From assembly GCA_903880855.1 (NCBI GenBank), contig CAIRQX010000103.1:1-61160 (forward strand): a stretch of 61,160 nucleotides of DNA, written 5' to 3'. This document shows, one piece after another, positions 10,075 through 19,404 of the stretch (the first letter of the stretch is position 1; each line of letters begins with the position of its first letter). A program made the translations under genes and the position numbers. Source of the stretch: an uncultured Burkholderiales bacterium (GTDB taxonomy: Bacteria; Pseudomonadota; Gammaproteobacteria; Burkholderiales; Burkholderiaceae_C). A model generated the notes under the pieces. That model was not told where the DNA came from. It saw only the letters and a program-made list of their open reading frames with translations, and made no database searches.

Positions 10075-10461
10075 ATGGCTTATTCAGAAAAAGTAATCGA
10101 CCACTACGAAAACCCTCGCAACGTGGGTTCGTTTGAAAAGGGTGACGACTCTGTCGGCACCGGAATGGTCGGCGCACCTGCTTGTGGCGATGTGATGAAG
10201 TTGCAAATCAAAGTCAACCCCGTCACTGGCGTGATCGAAGACGCACGATTCAAAACCTATGGTTGTGGTTCAGCCATTGCTTCTTCCTCATTGGTAACCG
10301 AATGGGTCAAAGGCAAAACACTGGACCAAGCCGCTGCTTTAAAGAACAGCGAAATTGCAGAAGAACTTGCGCTGCCACCTGTGAAAATTCACTGCTCTAT
10401 CTTGGCCGAAGACGCCATCAAAGCCGCAGTCGAAGACTACAAAAAGAAACACGCGCATTAA
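10075..10461 (+). CDS. iscU: Fe-S cluster scaffold protein IscU
   Basis: This 128-residue scaffold assembles [2Fe-2S] and [4Fe-4S] clusters from IscS-derived sulfur. The three ligand cysteines are Cys37, Cys64 and Cys107, with Asp39 next to the first. The region recognised by HscA (LPPVK) immediately precedes Cys107. TTAGGA lies about 5-10 bases before the start. It sits between iscS and iscA with short gaps. Confidence 0.97.
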   Translation: MAYSEKVIDHYENPRNVGSFEKGDDSVGTGMVGAPACGDVMKLQIKVNPVTGVIEDARFKTYGCGSAIASSSLVTEWVKGKTLDQAAALKNSEIAEELALPPVKIHCSILAEDAIKAAVEDYKKKHAH

Positions 10462-10479
10462 TTTTCCCTAGGTATTCCC

Positions 10480-10803
10480 ATGGCTGTCACCCTGACCGAA
10501 TCTGCCGCTAAGCACGTCAACCGTTATCTTGCCAAACGTGGCAAAGGTTTGGGCGTGCGATTGGGCGTCAAAACCACAGGTTGCTCTGGCTTGGCCTACA
10601 AACTCGAATACGTAGACGCATCCGAGCCTGAAGACGTCGTCTTTGAAGACCAAGGCGTTAAAGTCTTGGTGGATCCAAAAAGCTTGGCCTATATCGATGG
10701 CACCCAACTCGACTTTGTGCGCGAAGGTCTGAACGAAGGCTTCAAGTTCTCTAATCCGAACGAACGCGACCGCTGCGGCTGCGGCGAGTCGTTCCGCATC
10801 TAA
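10480..10803 (+). CDS. iscA: A-type Fe-S carrier protein IscA
   Basis: The 107-residue protein has the A-type carrier signature: Cys35 (TTGCSGLAY) and the C-terminal pair Cys99/Cys101 (RCGCGESF). It accepts clusters or iron from the assembly machinery and passes them to apoproteins. Length and spacing are canonical. hscB begins one base after its stop, so the two genes are probably coupled. Confidence 0.96.
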   Translation: MAVTLTESAAKHVNRYLAKRGKGLGVRLGVKTTGCSGLAYKLEYVDASEPEDVVFEDQGVKVLVDPKSLAYIDGTQLDFVREGLNEGFKFSNPNERDRCGCGESFRI

Positions 10804-10804
10804 G

Positions 10805-11353
10805 GTGATTGACGCGGCTGGTCCGTTGTCGGCGCAACTCGCCGTCAACGATTTTGAACTCTTTGACATTCCAAAACATTTCGCCCAAGACCGTTCAGCT
10901 TTAGACACGCGCTGGAAAAACCTGCAGCGTGAAGCTCACCCTGATAAATTTTCTGCACAAGGCACTGCCGCCCAGCGCGTAGCCATGCAATGGTCGGTGC
11001 GCATCAATGAGGCCTACCAACGCCTCAAAGACCCACTGCGTCGTGCCGCTTATTTATGTGAACTCGCTGGCGCGCCTATCAACGCAGAGAACAACACCGC
11101 TATGCCGGCTGAATTCTTGATGCAACAAATGCAATGGCGTGAAGAGTTGGACGATGCCACTACTGCCGATTCGCTCCAAAATTTACATCAAGAAGTTTTG
11201 CAAACCCGAGCTGCAGCTTTGGCGCATTGCGAAGCCTTGATTGACCAAGCACAAGACTTTGCCAAAGCCGCGCAACAGGTGAGGGCGCTTATGTTTATCG
11301 AACGCTTTGTCAAAGATATCGATACACGTCTTGACCAACTTGATGCCGCCTAA
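10805..11353 (+). CDS. hscB: Fe-S co-chaperone HscB (J-domain protein), GTG start
   Basis: The protein has 182 residues: an N-terminal J domain with the HPD tripeptide (REAHPDKF) and a C-terminal helical bundle that binds IscU. It stimulates the HscA ATPase and brings IscU to it. The chosen start is GTG one base after the iscA stop; no ATG exists in frame before the J domain, and there is only a weak ribosome site, so translational coupling to iscA is likely. Confidence 0.93.
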   Translation: MIDAAGPLSAQLAVNDFELFDIPKHFAQDRSALDTRWKNLQREAHPDKFSAQGTAAQRVAMQWSVRINEAYQRLKDPLRRAAYLCELAGAPINAENNTAMPAEFLMQQMQWREELDDATTADSLQNLHQEVLQTRAAALAHCEALIDQAQDFAKAAQQVRALMFIERFVKDIDTRLDQLDAA

Positions 11354-11405
11354 ATATCACCTAGACGACTCTCCATAGCCATACTTAAAGCGACAATACA
11401 TTTCT

Positions 11406-13262
11406 ATGGCGTTGTTACAAATTTCCGAACCTGGACAAGCCCCTGATCCGCATCAGAGGCGTATCGCGGTGGGCATTGATTTAGGCACCACCCATTCATT
11501 GGTCGCGAGCGTTCGCAATTCTGTGGCAGAGTGCTTGCCTGATGCACAAGGCCAAGTCATCTTGCCTTCAGCAGTGCGCTACTTAGAGAATGGTGGCAGA
11601 CAAATTGGTAGCGACGCATTGCTTGCACAAGCAGAAGACCCGCAAAACACACTCGTCTCCGTCAAACGTTTTATGGGCCGTGGGTTGAAAGACATCGCCA
11701 ATGCCGACAAACTACCTTACCAATTTGTCGACAAGCCTGGCATGTTGGCCATTCAAACACGCGCAGGAGAAAAATCTCCCGTTGAAGTCAGCGCTGAAAT
11801 ATTAGCCACCTTGCGCTTTCGTGCAGAAGACACGTTCAACGACGATTTGTATGGTGCAGTCATCACCGTGCCCGCGTACTTTGACGACGCACAACGCCAA
11901 GCCACCAAAGACGCGGCCCAACTTGCTGGACTTAACGTCTTGCGTTTGATCAACGAGCCCACAGCTGCAGCTATTGCCTATGGACTAGATCAATCGAGTG
12001 AAGGTGTTTATGCCGTTTACGACTTAGGCGGTGGCACTTTTGATATTTCTATTTTGCGTTTGACGCGCGGTGTGTTTGAAGTGCTTGCTACCGGTGGCGA
12101 TTCTGCTCTTGGCGGCGACGACTACGACCGCGCCTTGGTGGAGTTTGTGCAGTCCATTACATCATGCGTTGTAGCTACTCCTTCTGATAAAGCGCAAGTC
12201 ATGGTGGCTGCGCGTGCTTGTAAAGAGGCGCTGTCGCAACATGACCGCGTGCAGTTTGAAGTAACACTTTCCAGTGGTGCTGTGTCATGCACAGTGTCCC
12301 GCGCGCAGTTTGAAGATGCGTGCAAAACTTTGACTCAACGCACGCTCAACGCAGTGCGCAAAGCCTTGCGCGATGCAGGCTTACAAAAACAAGATATCCA
12401 AGGCGTGGTGATGGTCGGAGGATCCACCCGCATGCCGCACATTCAAACTGCGGTTGCAGATTTGTTGGGCTGCGAACCCTTGACCAATTTGAACCCTGAC
12501 GAAGTCGTTGCATTGGGCGCTGCCATACAAGCCAACCAACTTGCAGGCAACAACCCCGACGGCGAGTTGTTGTTGTTAGACGTGATTCCCTTATCGCTAG
12601 GAATTGAAACCATGGGTGGCTTGGTGGAGCGTATCGTCCCACGCAACCAAACCATCCCCACCGCTATGGCACAAGACTTCACCACCTATCAAGACGGACA
12701 AACCGCTTTGGCATTGCATGTGGTGCAAGGTGAACGCGACTTGGTTGCAGATTGCCGCAGTTTGGCGCGTTTTGAGTTACGCGGTATTCCACCGATGGCT
12801 GCTGGTGCTGCGCGCATTCGTGTCACCTTCACAGTGGATGCAGATGGCTTGTTGAGCGTTGCGGCCCTAGAGCAGCACAGCGGTGTGCAAGCCAACATCA
12901 CAGTCAAGCCTAGCTATGGTTTATCAGACGACCAAATCGCCACCATGTTGCAAGACAGCTTTAAAACCGCAGAGCAAGACATTAAAACCCGCGCTTTAGT
13001 AGAAGCGCGCGTAGACGCAGACCGCATGTGGCTTGCGACGCAGAGTGCATTGGAAGCAGATGGCGACTTACTCTCCGAAGAAGAACGAAGCCACATTAAA
13101 AACTTGATGGCAACCACACTAGAAGCTAAAAAACTAGAAGAAGCTGCCGCAGTAGAAGCTGCAACAGAAGCCCTTGCCAAAGGTACCGAAGCCTTTGCCG
13201 CACAACGCATGAACCGAGGCATTCAAAATGCCTTGTCGGGTCAACACATAGAGTCCATTTAA
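11406..13262 (+). CDS. hscA: Fe-S assembly chaperone HscA (Hsp70 family)
   Basis: The 618-residue protein is the specialised Hsp70 of the ISC system. The nucleotide-binding domain carries [25 protein letters not shown] and the [13 protein letters not shown] motif; a substrate-binding domain and helical lid follow. It works with HscB to release clusters from IscU. A 52-base gap separates it from hscB, and its stop shares a base with the fdx start (TAATG). HscA rather than DnaK is indicated by operon position and the shorter lid. Confidence 0.95.
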   Translation: MALLQISEPGQAPDPHQRRIAVGIDLGTTHSLVASVRNSVAECLPDAQGQVILPSAVRYLENGGRQIGSDALLAQAEDPQNTLVSVKRFMGRGLKDIANADKLPYQFVDKPGMLAIQTRAGEKSPVEVSAEILATLRFRAEDTFNDDLYGAVITVPAYFDDAQRQATKDAAQLAGLNVLRLINEPTAAAIAYGLDQSSEGVYAVYDLGGGTFDISILRLTRGVFEVLATGGDSALGGDDYDRALVEFVQSITSCVVATPSDKAQVMVAARACKEALSQHDRVQFEVTLSSGAVSCTVSRAQFEDACKTLTQRTLNAVRKALRDAGLQKQDIQGVVMVGGSTRMPHIQTAVADLLGCEPLTNLNPDEVVALGAAIQANQLAGNNPDGELLLLDVIPLSLGIETMGGLVERIVPRNQTIPTAMAQDFTTYQDGQTALALHVVQGERDLVADCRSLARFELRGIPPMAAGAARIRVTFTVDADGLLSVAALEQHSGVQANITVKPSYGLSDDQIATMLQDSFKTAEQDIKTRALVEARVDADRMWLATQSALEADGDLLSEEERSHIKNLMATTLEAKKLEEAAAVEAATEALAKGTEAFAAQRMNRGIQNALSGQHIESI

Positions 13263-13600
13263 TGCCAGTCATACAGATATTGCCACACGCCGAACTTTGC
13301 CCCCAAGGTGCACAACTCGATGTGCCTGCTGGCACCACGATTTGCGAAGCCTTGTTAGACAACCATATCAACATCGAGCATGCTTGCGATATGAGTTGCG
13401 CTTGCACGACTTGCCACGTGATCGTGCGAGAAGGATTTAATTCACTCAACCCTTTGGATGAGACCGAAGAAGATTTGCTAGACCGTGCATGGGGGCTTGC
13501 ACCCAACTCGCGATTGAGTTGCCAAGCCATCGTGGCGCAACAGAGTTTGGTGATTGAAATACCCAAGTACACCATCAACCACGCCAAAGAAAACCATTAA
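13262..13600 (+). CDS. fdx: ISC-type [2Fe-2S] ferredoxin
   Basis: The 112-residue adrenodoxin-type ferredoxin has ligands in CDMSCACTTC and a distal cysteine in SRLSCQA. It supplies electrons during cluster assembly. The start overlaps the hscA stop by one base, indicating coupling. No iscX homologue follows; the next gene, three bases later, is dnaQ. Confidence 0.95.
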   Translation: MPVIQILPHAELCPQGAQLDVPAGTTICEALLDNHINIEHACDMSCACTTCHVIVREGFNSLNPLDETEEDLLDRAWGLAPNSRLSCQAIVAQQSLVIEIPKYTINHAKENH

Positions 13601-13603
13601 GCC

Positions 13604-14317
13604 ATGCGTCAAATTTTCTTAGACACCGAAACCACAGGCTTGTCGCCAGAAAACGGAGACCGTATTGTTGAGATTGGTTGTGTTGAATTGGTCAATCGCA
13701 AACTCACTGGTAAGAACTTGCACTTCTACCTTAACCCTGAGCGTGACAGCCACGAAGACGCGTTGAAGGTGCATGGCATCAGCAATGAGTTTTTAAAAGA
13801 CAAGCCGAAGTTTGGTGAAATTACAGGCGAGTTTTTGGAATATTTGCAAGGCGCCGATGTGTTGATACACAACGCACCATTTGATGTGGGCTTTATCAAT
13901 AAAGAACTTGAGTTACAAAAGCGCCCACCCCTTAAAACCTATGTGAACAGCGTTACCGACACCTTGGCTATGGCCAAAGACATGTTTCCAGGCAAACGCA
14001 ATTCTTTGGATGCACTGTGCGACCGCCTAGGCGTTGATAACTCTGGCCGTACCTTGCACGGTGCTTTGTTAGATGCTGAGTTGTTGGCTGATGTTTACAT
14101 CTATATGACGCGTGGGCAAGATGCGTTGCTTATAGAAGTAGAAGATAAAAGTGATACCAAAAATCGTGCGGCCGCTATCGATATGCAATCTCTAAAACTC
14201 ATGGTGATTAGTGCTTCAGAGCAAGAGTTGGCTGCACATGAAGAGGTGTTAATGCTGATCGATAAAGCGAGCAACGGCCAGACTTTATGGCGCTCTGCGC
14301 AAGAGCGTGTGGCATAA
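13604..14317 (+). CDS. dnaQ: DNA polymerase III epsilon subunit (3'-5' proofreading exonuclease)
   Basis: The 237-residue protein is a DEDDh exonuclease: ExoI FLDTETTGLSP, a central ExoII region (HNAPFDVGFIN) and ExoIII HGALLDAELLADVY. The C-terminal part would bind the polymerase alpha subunit. It removes misincorporated bases during replication. It begins three bases after the fdx stop, so it is probably at least partly co-transcribed with the isc operon. A tRNA gene starts 25 bases after its stop. Confidence 0.95.
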   Translation: MRQIFLDTETTGLSPENGDRIVEIGCVELVNRKLTGKNLHFYLNPERDSHEDALKVHGISNEFLKDKPKFGEITGEFLEYLQGADVLIHNAPFDVGFINKELELQKRPPLKTYVNSVTDTLAMAKDMFPGKRNSLDALCDRLGVDNSGRTLHGALLDAELLADVYIYMTRGQDALLIEVEDKSDTKNRAAAIDMQSLKLMVISASEQELAAHEEVLMLIDKASNGQTLWRSAQERVA

Positions 14318-14342
14318 TATTTGTCTTTACCGCGCAGGGTAA

Positions 14343-14417
14343 GGGCGATTAGCTCAGGGGTAGAGCACTGCATTCACACTGCAGGGGTCGCAAGTTCGAA
14401 ACTTGCATCGCCCACCA
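14343..14417 (+). tRNA. tRNA-Val (anticodon CAC), CCA encoded
   Basis: The sequence folds as a standard 75-base cloverleaf: acceptor GGGCGAT/ATCGCCC, D stem GCTC/GAGC, anticodon stem CTGCA/TGCAG around loop TTCACAC (anticodon CAC, valine), and T stem GCAAG/CTTGC with loop TTCGAAA. The 3' CCA is encoded. It marks the switch from GC-richer core genes to AT-rich accessory DNA. Confidence 0.95.
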
Positions 14418-14486
14418 CCTCAAGATATCCTTAAAGATATCAATTACTTAGGTTGATTTCAGGATTGATTTTTTAAGTTTTTAATT

Positions 14487-14515
14487 TATGCTTTACTGAT
14501 AAAGCATATTTTTAA
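14487..14515 (+). terminator. Hairpin plus T run downstream of tRNA-Val
   Basis: TATGCTTTA-CTGA-TAAAGCATA is a perfect 9-bp stem with a 4-base loop, followed by TTTTTAA. It is about 70 bases after the tRNA end and is a plausible intrinsic terminator, though the stem is AT-rich. A smaller GATATC-CTTAAA-GATATC repeat at 14424-14441 lies between. Confidence 0.5.
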
Positions 14516-14589
14516 CAGGTAGTTTTTCTGATATTTGTTCGCTCTTGTTACTATTAAGACCTGATTGAATTTAGTTACAAAAATGCATA

Positions 14590-14690
14590 TGCTCACACTG
14601 CTTGTGAGCAACGATTTTTGACAAAAAAATCAGCGTAAATATCGATTGTTTCTCTCTGAAGACTTACTTATGCTCACACGGGTGTGAGCA
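14590..14690. promoter_or_regulatory. Two near-identical palindromes upstream of the serine hydrolase
   Basis: The 321-base stretch between tRNA-Val and the next gene contains TGCTCACA-N5-TGTGAGCA at 14590-14610 and a 20-base version at 14671-14690 (TGCTCACAC, GG, GTGTGAGCA). Centres are about 80 bp apart. A further half-site GTGTGAG lies at 14727-14733, directly before the start codon at 14739. The spacing and symmetry suggest a dimeric repressor or activator binding twice, possibly with looping. Confidence 0.6.
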
Positions 14691-14738
14691 TTTATAAATT
14701 AGTCTTTTTCTACGTTTTACTTTAAGTGTGAGTGACTA

Positions 14739-15956
14739 ATGAACAAGCGACATTTTCTATTAGGCTCTTTATCTTCTCTTGCTCTTCCAACTTGGGCTCA
14801 AGACTCTTGGGGTGAAAAAGCTGGATACCCAACGGGTTGGGGACCTGCGGGCAGCTTACAGATGTGGGAGGGTTACAAGGAATACCATGTAGGTAATTTC
14901 TCAGGTGGATTAGAAAAGATGTTTGCACATCAAGTTCTACGAGCCAGCCCTAAGCCATCTAATTTGATTGAAGCCAAAAGAAAAGTCAAAACCAGCTTTT
15001 TCATGGATGCTTCCGACTATGCCAATACATACAACTTGACTGGCTTATTGATTGCAAGGGGCAATGAAATTTGGCACGAGCAATATCGATTCAATCGAAC
15101 TGCAGAAATGCGATTCTTTGGTTGGTCCATGACAAAAAGTATCGTTGGATTATTGACTGGTATTGCACTTCAGGAAGGATTGTTTACAAGTGTTGATGAT
15201 CCAATAGAAAAGTATGTCAAGTCACTGCAAGGCCATCACTTTGCAGGTATTACTTTGCGCAACCTTTTGAATATGACAAGCGGCATCAATATTTGCGAAG
15301 CCTTTTGCAGCCCTAGTAATGGGTTTGAAAGGTATGGCTATTCACAAATTGGCATTTCACCAAGACGGGGCGAAGGCACTGATCAGATTAAGGGATTAAT
15401 GCAGTTCCAATGGGGCATAAATCAAACGCAAGGTACAAGCTTCAACTACACAGATATTTGCCCAGTAATGGTTGCGTGGGCACTTGAGTCGGTTTATGCA
15501 AAACCGCTCGCGCGCATTACAGAGCGAAAGCTATGGCATCCTCTAGGCGCTAATGATGACGCTACATGGCTAACTGACTCTAAAGGATTTACTTTTAGCG
15601 GTGCTGGGTTTTCAGCCACGCTTAGGGATTGGGCTCGAATTGGTTTACTAGTAGCGCAAAACGGAATTGTTGATGGCCAACAGATTGTTTCTAAATCTTG
15701 GTTAGATGCTACTTCGAGACATGACGATATTGAGGGCGCTGTTAGGTTTAATGTCGCGCGTCCTCAAAGGGGTTACAAAAACTTTTTCTGGCACCACTCC
15801 AAAGATGGCCAAAAGCTGAGAATGGCTGGGAACCATGCTCAAAATATTCTTGTAGATAAAAAATCTGGCACAACCTTGGCTCAGACCTCAGTTGGTTATG
15901 CCAATAATGCCGAAGAAGTGATGTTCGCTCTTTTTAAATCAGCTTGTGAAATGTAA
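14739..15956 (+). CDS. Exported serine hydrolase, class C beta-lactamase / 6-aminohexanoate-dimer hydrolase fold
   Basis: The 405-residue protein has a signal peptide (cleavage likely after residue 20, LPTWAQ) and a penicillin-recognising hydrolase fold. The nucleophile motif is Ser130-Met-Thr-Lys133 (GWSMTKS) and the general-base tyrosine is probably Tyr237 (FNYTDI). The wording around both motifs resembles NylB-type amide/ester hydrolases more than true beta-lactamases. The substrate is unknown. It stands alone behind a long intergenic region with two palindromes, so it may have its own regulator. Codon use and base composition are more AT-rich than in the isc genes. Confidence 0.8.
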   Translation: MNKRHFLLGSLSSLALPTWAQDSWGEKAGYPTGWGPAGSLQMWEGYKEYHVGNFSGGLEKMFAHQVLRASPKPSNLIEAKRKVKTSFFMDASDYANTYNLTGLLIARGNEIWHEQYRFNRTAEMRFFGWSMTKSIVGLLTGIALQEGLFTSVDDPIEKYVKSLQGHHFAGITLRNLLNMTSGINICEAFCSPSNGFERYGYSQIGISPRRGEGTDQIKGLMQFQWGINQTQGTSFNYTDICPVMVAWALESVYAKPLARITERKLWHPLGANDDATWLTDSKGFTFSGAGFSATLRDWARIGLLVAQNGIVDGQQIVSKSWLDATSRHDDIEGAVRFNVARPQRGYKNFFWHHSKDGQKLRMAGNHAQNILVDKKSGTTLAQTSVGYANNAEEVMFALFKSACEM

Positions 15957-16048
15957 GCTGCTATTTTTCAAATAGATAGCATTGATTGAAGCCTTCAGTT
16001 TTGAAGATAAATCCAGCAGTATTTGCTTCTGTAAATCTATTGCACAAC

Positions 16049-16711
16049 TTAAGGAGCAGCTACCTCGAGCATGATTTCATTGCGTCTAAACATGGGCAAT
16101 GTCCAAGGTGGGTCATAGCGCGAGAGTTGCGGTGGGCTTAAGACTTTTAAAGACTTACGGGTTGCCCATGCGAATGCTTCATCTGTTTTTACTTGAACCC
16201 GTGCAAGAGTGTTAAATCCTGAATACGAGTGGACAAGAAAAAACTTGCTGGGCACTTCTCTTAAGGTGATTGCATCATTCTTAGGTTTTGGGATATTGGC
16301 AAGCGTGTACTGACTTGGCATAACAAAGTGGATACGCCATTTACTGGCGTTTTGTATATTCAATTCAGAGGATTGCGGTTCTGCTGTGACTGGGGCTGTC
16401 ATCGCAATTTTTTGCGATACAGGTTCCGCAGTTACAGGGGCTGTCATTGCAATTTTTGAATTGCTATTCGTGTCAGTCGCTTGATTATTGCCAAAAATAT
16501 AGTCGGCAATTAGTCTGAATCCTTTGGTTGAAGCTTCGTCCATATCGCCTTCAACAAAAGTTTCTGCTATTAAAAGCGGAGCGTACTTACGGATTTCGAA
16601 GAATCCATCCGTTTTGACGACTTCGTACTTGGGTTCTTCAATGGCCATGGCGCATCCAGTGCATAAAAGAAGTAGTGATAAACCTACAAAATAAACTTTG
16701 AGTTGCTGCAT
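16049..16711 (-). CDS. SOUL-family haem-binding lipoprotein
   Basis: The chosen start gives 220 residues beginning MQQLKVYFVGLSLLLLCTGC, a lipoprotein signal with the cysteine in the lipobox; AGG lies about 6 bases upstream. A start 27 bases further upstream (16738) is also open. The mature part is a SOUL domain (YEVVKTDGFFEIRKYAP) with two copies of KIAMTAPVTAEP, the repeated motif of the family, close to each other at about residues 95-125. SOUL proteins bind haem or related hydrophobic molecules; the bacterial function is unclear. It converges on the serine hydrolase gene. Confidence 0.8.
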   Translation of the reverse strand: MQQLKVYFVGLSLLLLCTGCAMAIEEPKYEVVKTDGFFEIRKYAPLLIAETFVEGDMDEASTKGFRLIADYIFGNNQATDTNSNSKIAMTAPVTAEPVSQKIAMTAPVTAEPQSSELNIQNASKWRIHFVMPSQYTLANIPKPKNDAITLREVPSKFFLVHSYSGFNTLARVQVKTDEAFAWATRKSLKVLSPPQLSRYDPPWTLPMFRRNEIMLEVAAP

Positions 16712-16820
16712 GGATAACCTGTTTTGTATAAGCGCCATTAGAGCGTGTCATTCGCATTTTAATGTTGCAGTAAATTAATTCAATTAGATTAGTATTTTCC
16801 TTACGATAAAATATATCTAT

Positions 16821-17372
16821 ATGATAATATCTAGAAGAATCGCAATCGTAATTGCCAGCTCATTCACTTGTTACCTAATCCTCTATCTCAATAAACTATT
16901 TTTTGACTCTTTTGATTTTTTATATGGAATCAACTGGATATTTATACCAAGCGGCATTCAACTTCTTCTCGTTTTAGTTGCGGTCACTGAAGGGGCTCTT
17001 GGTATTGTTTTAGCCACTTTTATTATTGGACTAGAAACTTACTATTTAGACTCCGTCTTACATACATCGATTACTGCATTTATTTCAGGTGGAGCTCCGT
17101 TGCTCGCCAGAAAAATTTGTTTTGACTTTTTAAGAATTGAAAAAGAACTTGAAAACATCACATTTCAAGACATTATCAAAATATCTTTTGTTTTTTCCTT
17201 ACTCAGCGCAAGCCTTATTCAAATTTGGTTTTCTTTTATTGGTAAATCTGACGCCTTCATTCAAAGTCTTTTTGTAATGGTAGTTGTCAACCTAATTGGT
17301 ACAGCATTAGTGCTTTTTTCTATAAGTTTGATCGCATCGAAGTTAAAAAACAACGACTCTTCTCAAAATTAG
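16821..17372 (+). CDS. Integral membrane protein of unknown function, MASE1-like
   Basis: The 183-residue protein has about five predicted membrane segments. The WIFIPSGIQLLLVLVAVTEG region resembles MASE1-type membrane sensor domains, but no signalling output domain (GGDEF, kinase) follows. The gene is strongly AT-rich, with many TTT and ATT codons, unlike the core genes. It precedes a MarR-like regulator by about 80 bases on the same strand. I do not recognise a specific function. Confidence 0.6.
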   Translation: MIISRRIAIVIASSFTCYLILYLNKLFFDSFDFLYGINWIFIPSGIQLLLVLVAVTEGALGIVLATFIIGLETYYLDSVLHTSITAFISGGAPLLARKICFDFLRIEKELENITFQDIIKISFVFSLLSASLIQIWFSFIGKSDAFIQSLFVMVVVNLIGTALVLFSISLIASKLKNNDSSQN

Positions 17373-17378
17373 ATAGCC

Positions 17379-17422
17379 ACTTTTTTATTTGCTTCAATGT
17401 GGCTTATGAGGAAATAAAAAGT
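17379..17422 (+). terminator. Long imperfect hairpin after the MASE1-like gene
   Basis: ACTTTTTTATTT and AAATAAAAAGT are inverted with one extra base, around a loop of about 20 bases; a shorter AGCCAC/GTGGCT repeat is interleaved. It may be a weak terminator or an operator for the following regulator gene. Confidence 0.25.
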
Positions 17423-17454
17423 CCACAATATACTTACTTTAAATAAAGGTTGTT

Positions 17455-17796
17455 ATGGATAATTTATATTTGCGTTTTCTTCGCATAGCTAGAGCGATAA
17501 AAATTCATAAAAATGAGACTAATAGTATCGACGCTACAGCAATGCTGTTATTGAATGAAGTTGCAGTACGGCACTTCGAAGGTAAAAATATCACAGTCAC
17601 TGAAGCCATGTCTCTCAGCTCAATTGCTAGTCCTGCCACTATCCATAGGAAACTTGATGAATTACGCGAAGCAGGATTGATAGAGCAAATTTTTGAAGGT
17701 AAGAATCGCCGTACTAAATTTTTAGTTCCAACAAAAACTTCAAACACATACTTTGAAAAAATGTCTATTGCTATTGCGAATATTGCTAATACATAA
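17455..17796 (+). CDS. Small winged-helix (MarR-like) regulator
   Basis: The 113-residue protein is essentially one winged-helix domain: ITVTEAMSLSSIASPATIHRKLDELREAGLIE is a helix-turn-helix with recognition helix, and NRRTKFLVPT forms the wing. It resembles the DNA-binding core of MarR-type regulators without the long dimerisation helices. It lies between the membrane protein gene and selD, all on the same strand, with gaps of 80-95 bases. The target is unknown. Confidence 0.65.
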   Translation: MDNLYLRFLRIARAIKIHKNETNSIDATAMLLLNEVAVRHFEGKNITVTEAMSLSSIASPATIHRKLDELREAGLIEQIFEGKNRRTKFLVPTKTSNTYFEKMSIAIANIANT

Positions 17797-17889
17797 ATCA
17801 GCTTTTTTGTTATCTAACTGTATTCTTGATGCAATTGGCCAGAATTTCCTACTTACTGCCTTTTTTAAATTCTTTTATGGCTTTCCTCT

Positions 17890-18930
17890 ATGTCTTATAA
17901 CGGCCGACTTACGTCTCTCTCGCATGGTGGCGGATGCGGTTGCAAAATTGCGCCAGGCATCCTACGCGACATCCTAAAAGCTTCTCCTATTCGAAATCTT
18001 CCTACAGCATTACTTGTTGGTTCGGAGAACAATGAAGATGCAGCGGTTTATCAAATTAATGAAAACCAAGCTATCGTTGCAACAACTGATTTTTTCATGC
18101 CTATCGTGGACGATCCCTATGAGTTTGGTCGGATTGCAGCCACCAATGCAATTTCAGATATTTATGCAATGGGGGCACAACCCTTGTTCGCTCTTGCACT
18201 ATTAGGAATGCCTATCAATGTCTTGCCATTAGATGTGATTCAAAAGATTTCATCTGGTGGTGAATCTGTATGCGCTGACGCCGGAATCATGATTGCGGGT
18301 GGGCATTCCATTGATACGGTCGAGCCAATTTACGGCTTAGTGGTAATTGGTATTGTTGATCCGAAGAAACTCAAAAGAAATAATGGAGCCAAAGAAGGCG
18401 ATAGCATCATTTTGAGTAAACCACTGGGTGTTGGTATTTTGTCTGCTGGACTCAAAAAAGATCGACTTTCAGATGCAGGTTATCTAGAAATGATTGCGCT
18501 CACAACGAAGCTAAATACACCTGGTACGCTCTTAGCTCAGTTAGAAGCTGTGCACGCGCTTACCGATGTCACGGGATTTGGATTGGCCGGTCATGCACTT
18601 GAGCTAGCGCGTGGCGCCAAGTTAGAGGCAAAATTACAGTGGGACGCGATTCCAGTTTTAAGTGAAGCAGTCAAGTTAGTTCAAGCAGATATCTTTACAG
18701 GTGCATCCACACGAAATTGGATTGGCTATGGCGATGAAATTAAGCTGGCAAATCATTTGACGTTATGGCAACAAAATATCCTAAGTGACCCTCAGACCAG
18801 CGGTGGATTACTTATTTCCTGTGCGCCAGAATCTGAGGGCGAAGTACTCAATATTTTGAAAGCGGATGGGTTCAATGACGCCAAGAAAATTGGATTCTTT
18901 GCGCACGGTTCTGGTCTATCAGTTAGTTAA
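17890..18930 (+). CDS. selD: Selenide, water dikinase (selenophosphate synthase)
   Basis: The 346-residue protein is full length for SelD. The N-terminal catalytic motif SHGGGCGCKI has Cys16 in the position that is Cys or Sec in the family, and Lys19. The ATP-binding region TDFFMPIVDDPYEFGRIAA and the C-terminal DPQTSGGLLIS signature are present. It makes selenophosphate from selenide and ATP for selenocysteine tRNA or 2-selenouridine in tRNA. No selA, selB, selC or mnmH is in the window. A type II NADH dehydrogenase gene lies 550 bases downstream, separated by one small convergent gene. Confidence 0.95.
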   Translation: MSYNGRLTSLSHGGGCGCKIAPGILRDILKASPIRNLPTALLVGSENNEDAAVYQINENQAIVATTDFFMPIVDDPYEFGRIAATNAISDIYAMGAQPLFALALLGMPINVLPLDVIQKISSGGESVCADAGIMIAGGHSIDTVEPIYGLVVIGIVDPKKLKRNNGAKEGDSIILSKPLGVGILSAGLKKDRLSDAGYLEMIALTTKLNTPGTLLAQLEAVHALTDVTGFGLAGHALELARGAKLEAKLQWDAIPVLSEAVKLVQADIFTGASTRNWIGYGDEIKLANHLTLWQQNILSDPQTSGGLLISCAPESEGEVLNILKADGFNDAKKIGFFAHGSGLSVS

Positions 18931-18967
18931 AAACTACTTCCACTCCATCATTTTTTCTAAGCGCCAA

Positions 18968-19360
18968 CTAACAAACTCGACGCATAATTTTGTAAATAGG
19001 CGTATCTGGCGGGACACCTTCAAATTGATTTATTACCCCTTCGGATGACAAAGTTTCGCCGCTTAACCGAACACCTGTGTGATAAGAAAGAGATAGCGTC
19101 CGAACAGTTTTCTCATTGCAATCAAATTCCAATTGCATCCGCGTAGATTTATACATCTTTTTTGTATGCTGATTGACCTGCGGACTACGGTAATCAAGAG
19201 ATGTCCAAACTTTGCGATGGTGTCCTAGGACTGTCACACTGTCTGTATCGATATAAAAGGTTCCAGCCTCGAAAAGACCGATGGAAGACCAATTATTTGC
19301 ATTTACAAAACTAGCCGAAAGTATTGAGCACGCTAGCAGTATTGATTTCATCAGTTTCAT
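18968..19360 (-). CDS. Small exported protein, surface-adhesin protein E-like
   Basis: The chosen start gives 130 residues with a signal peptide (MKLMKSILLACSILSASFVNA). The mature part (WSSIGLFEAGTFYIDTDSV ... VWTSLDYRSPQ ... MQLEFDCNEKTVRTLS) fits the small secreted family annotated as surface-adhesin protein E-like. An upstream in-frame start at 19411 would add 17 residues that do not look like a signal peptide. Role unknown. It is convergent with selD and divergent from ndh. Confidence 0.6.
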   Translation of the reverse strand: MKLMKSILLACSILSASFVNANNWSSIGLFEAGTFYIDTDSVTVLGHHRKVWTSLDYRSPQVNQHTKKMYKSTRMQLEFDCNEKTVRTLSLSYHTGVRLSGETLSSEGVINQFEGVPPDTPIYKIMRRVC

Positions 19361-19404
19361 AAAAACTATTCTACATTGCAGGCCTTGCCATAACCACAGC
19401 TTGG

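Noticed and set aside
13600..13604. iscX between fdx and dnaQ
   Set aside because: Only three bases separate the two genes.
14343..14417. Phage or island attachment site at tRNA-Val
   Set aside because: I could not find a second copy of the tRNA 3' end or an integrase gene in the window.
16367..16462. Tandem duplication in the SOUL gene as a recent repeat
   Set aside because: Two MTAPV-type motifs are a regular feature of SOUL proteins.
17890..18930. Selenocysteine codon in selD
   Set aside because: The catalytic position is a normal Cys codon; no in-frame TGA is present.
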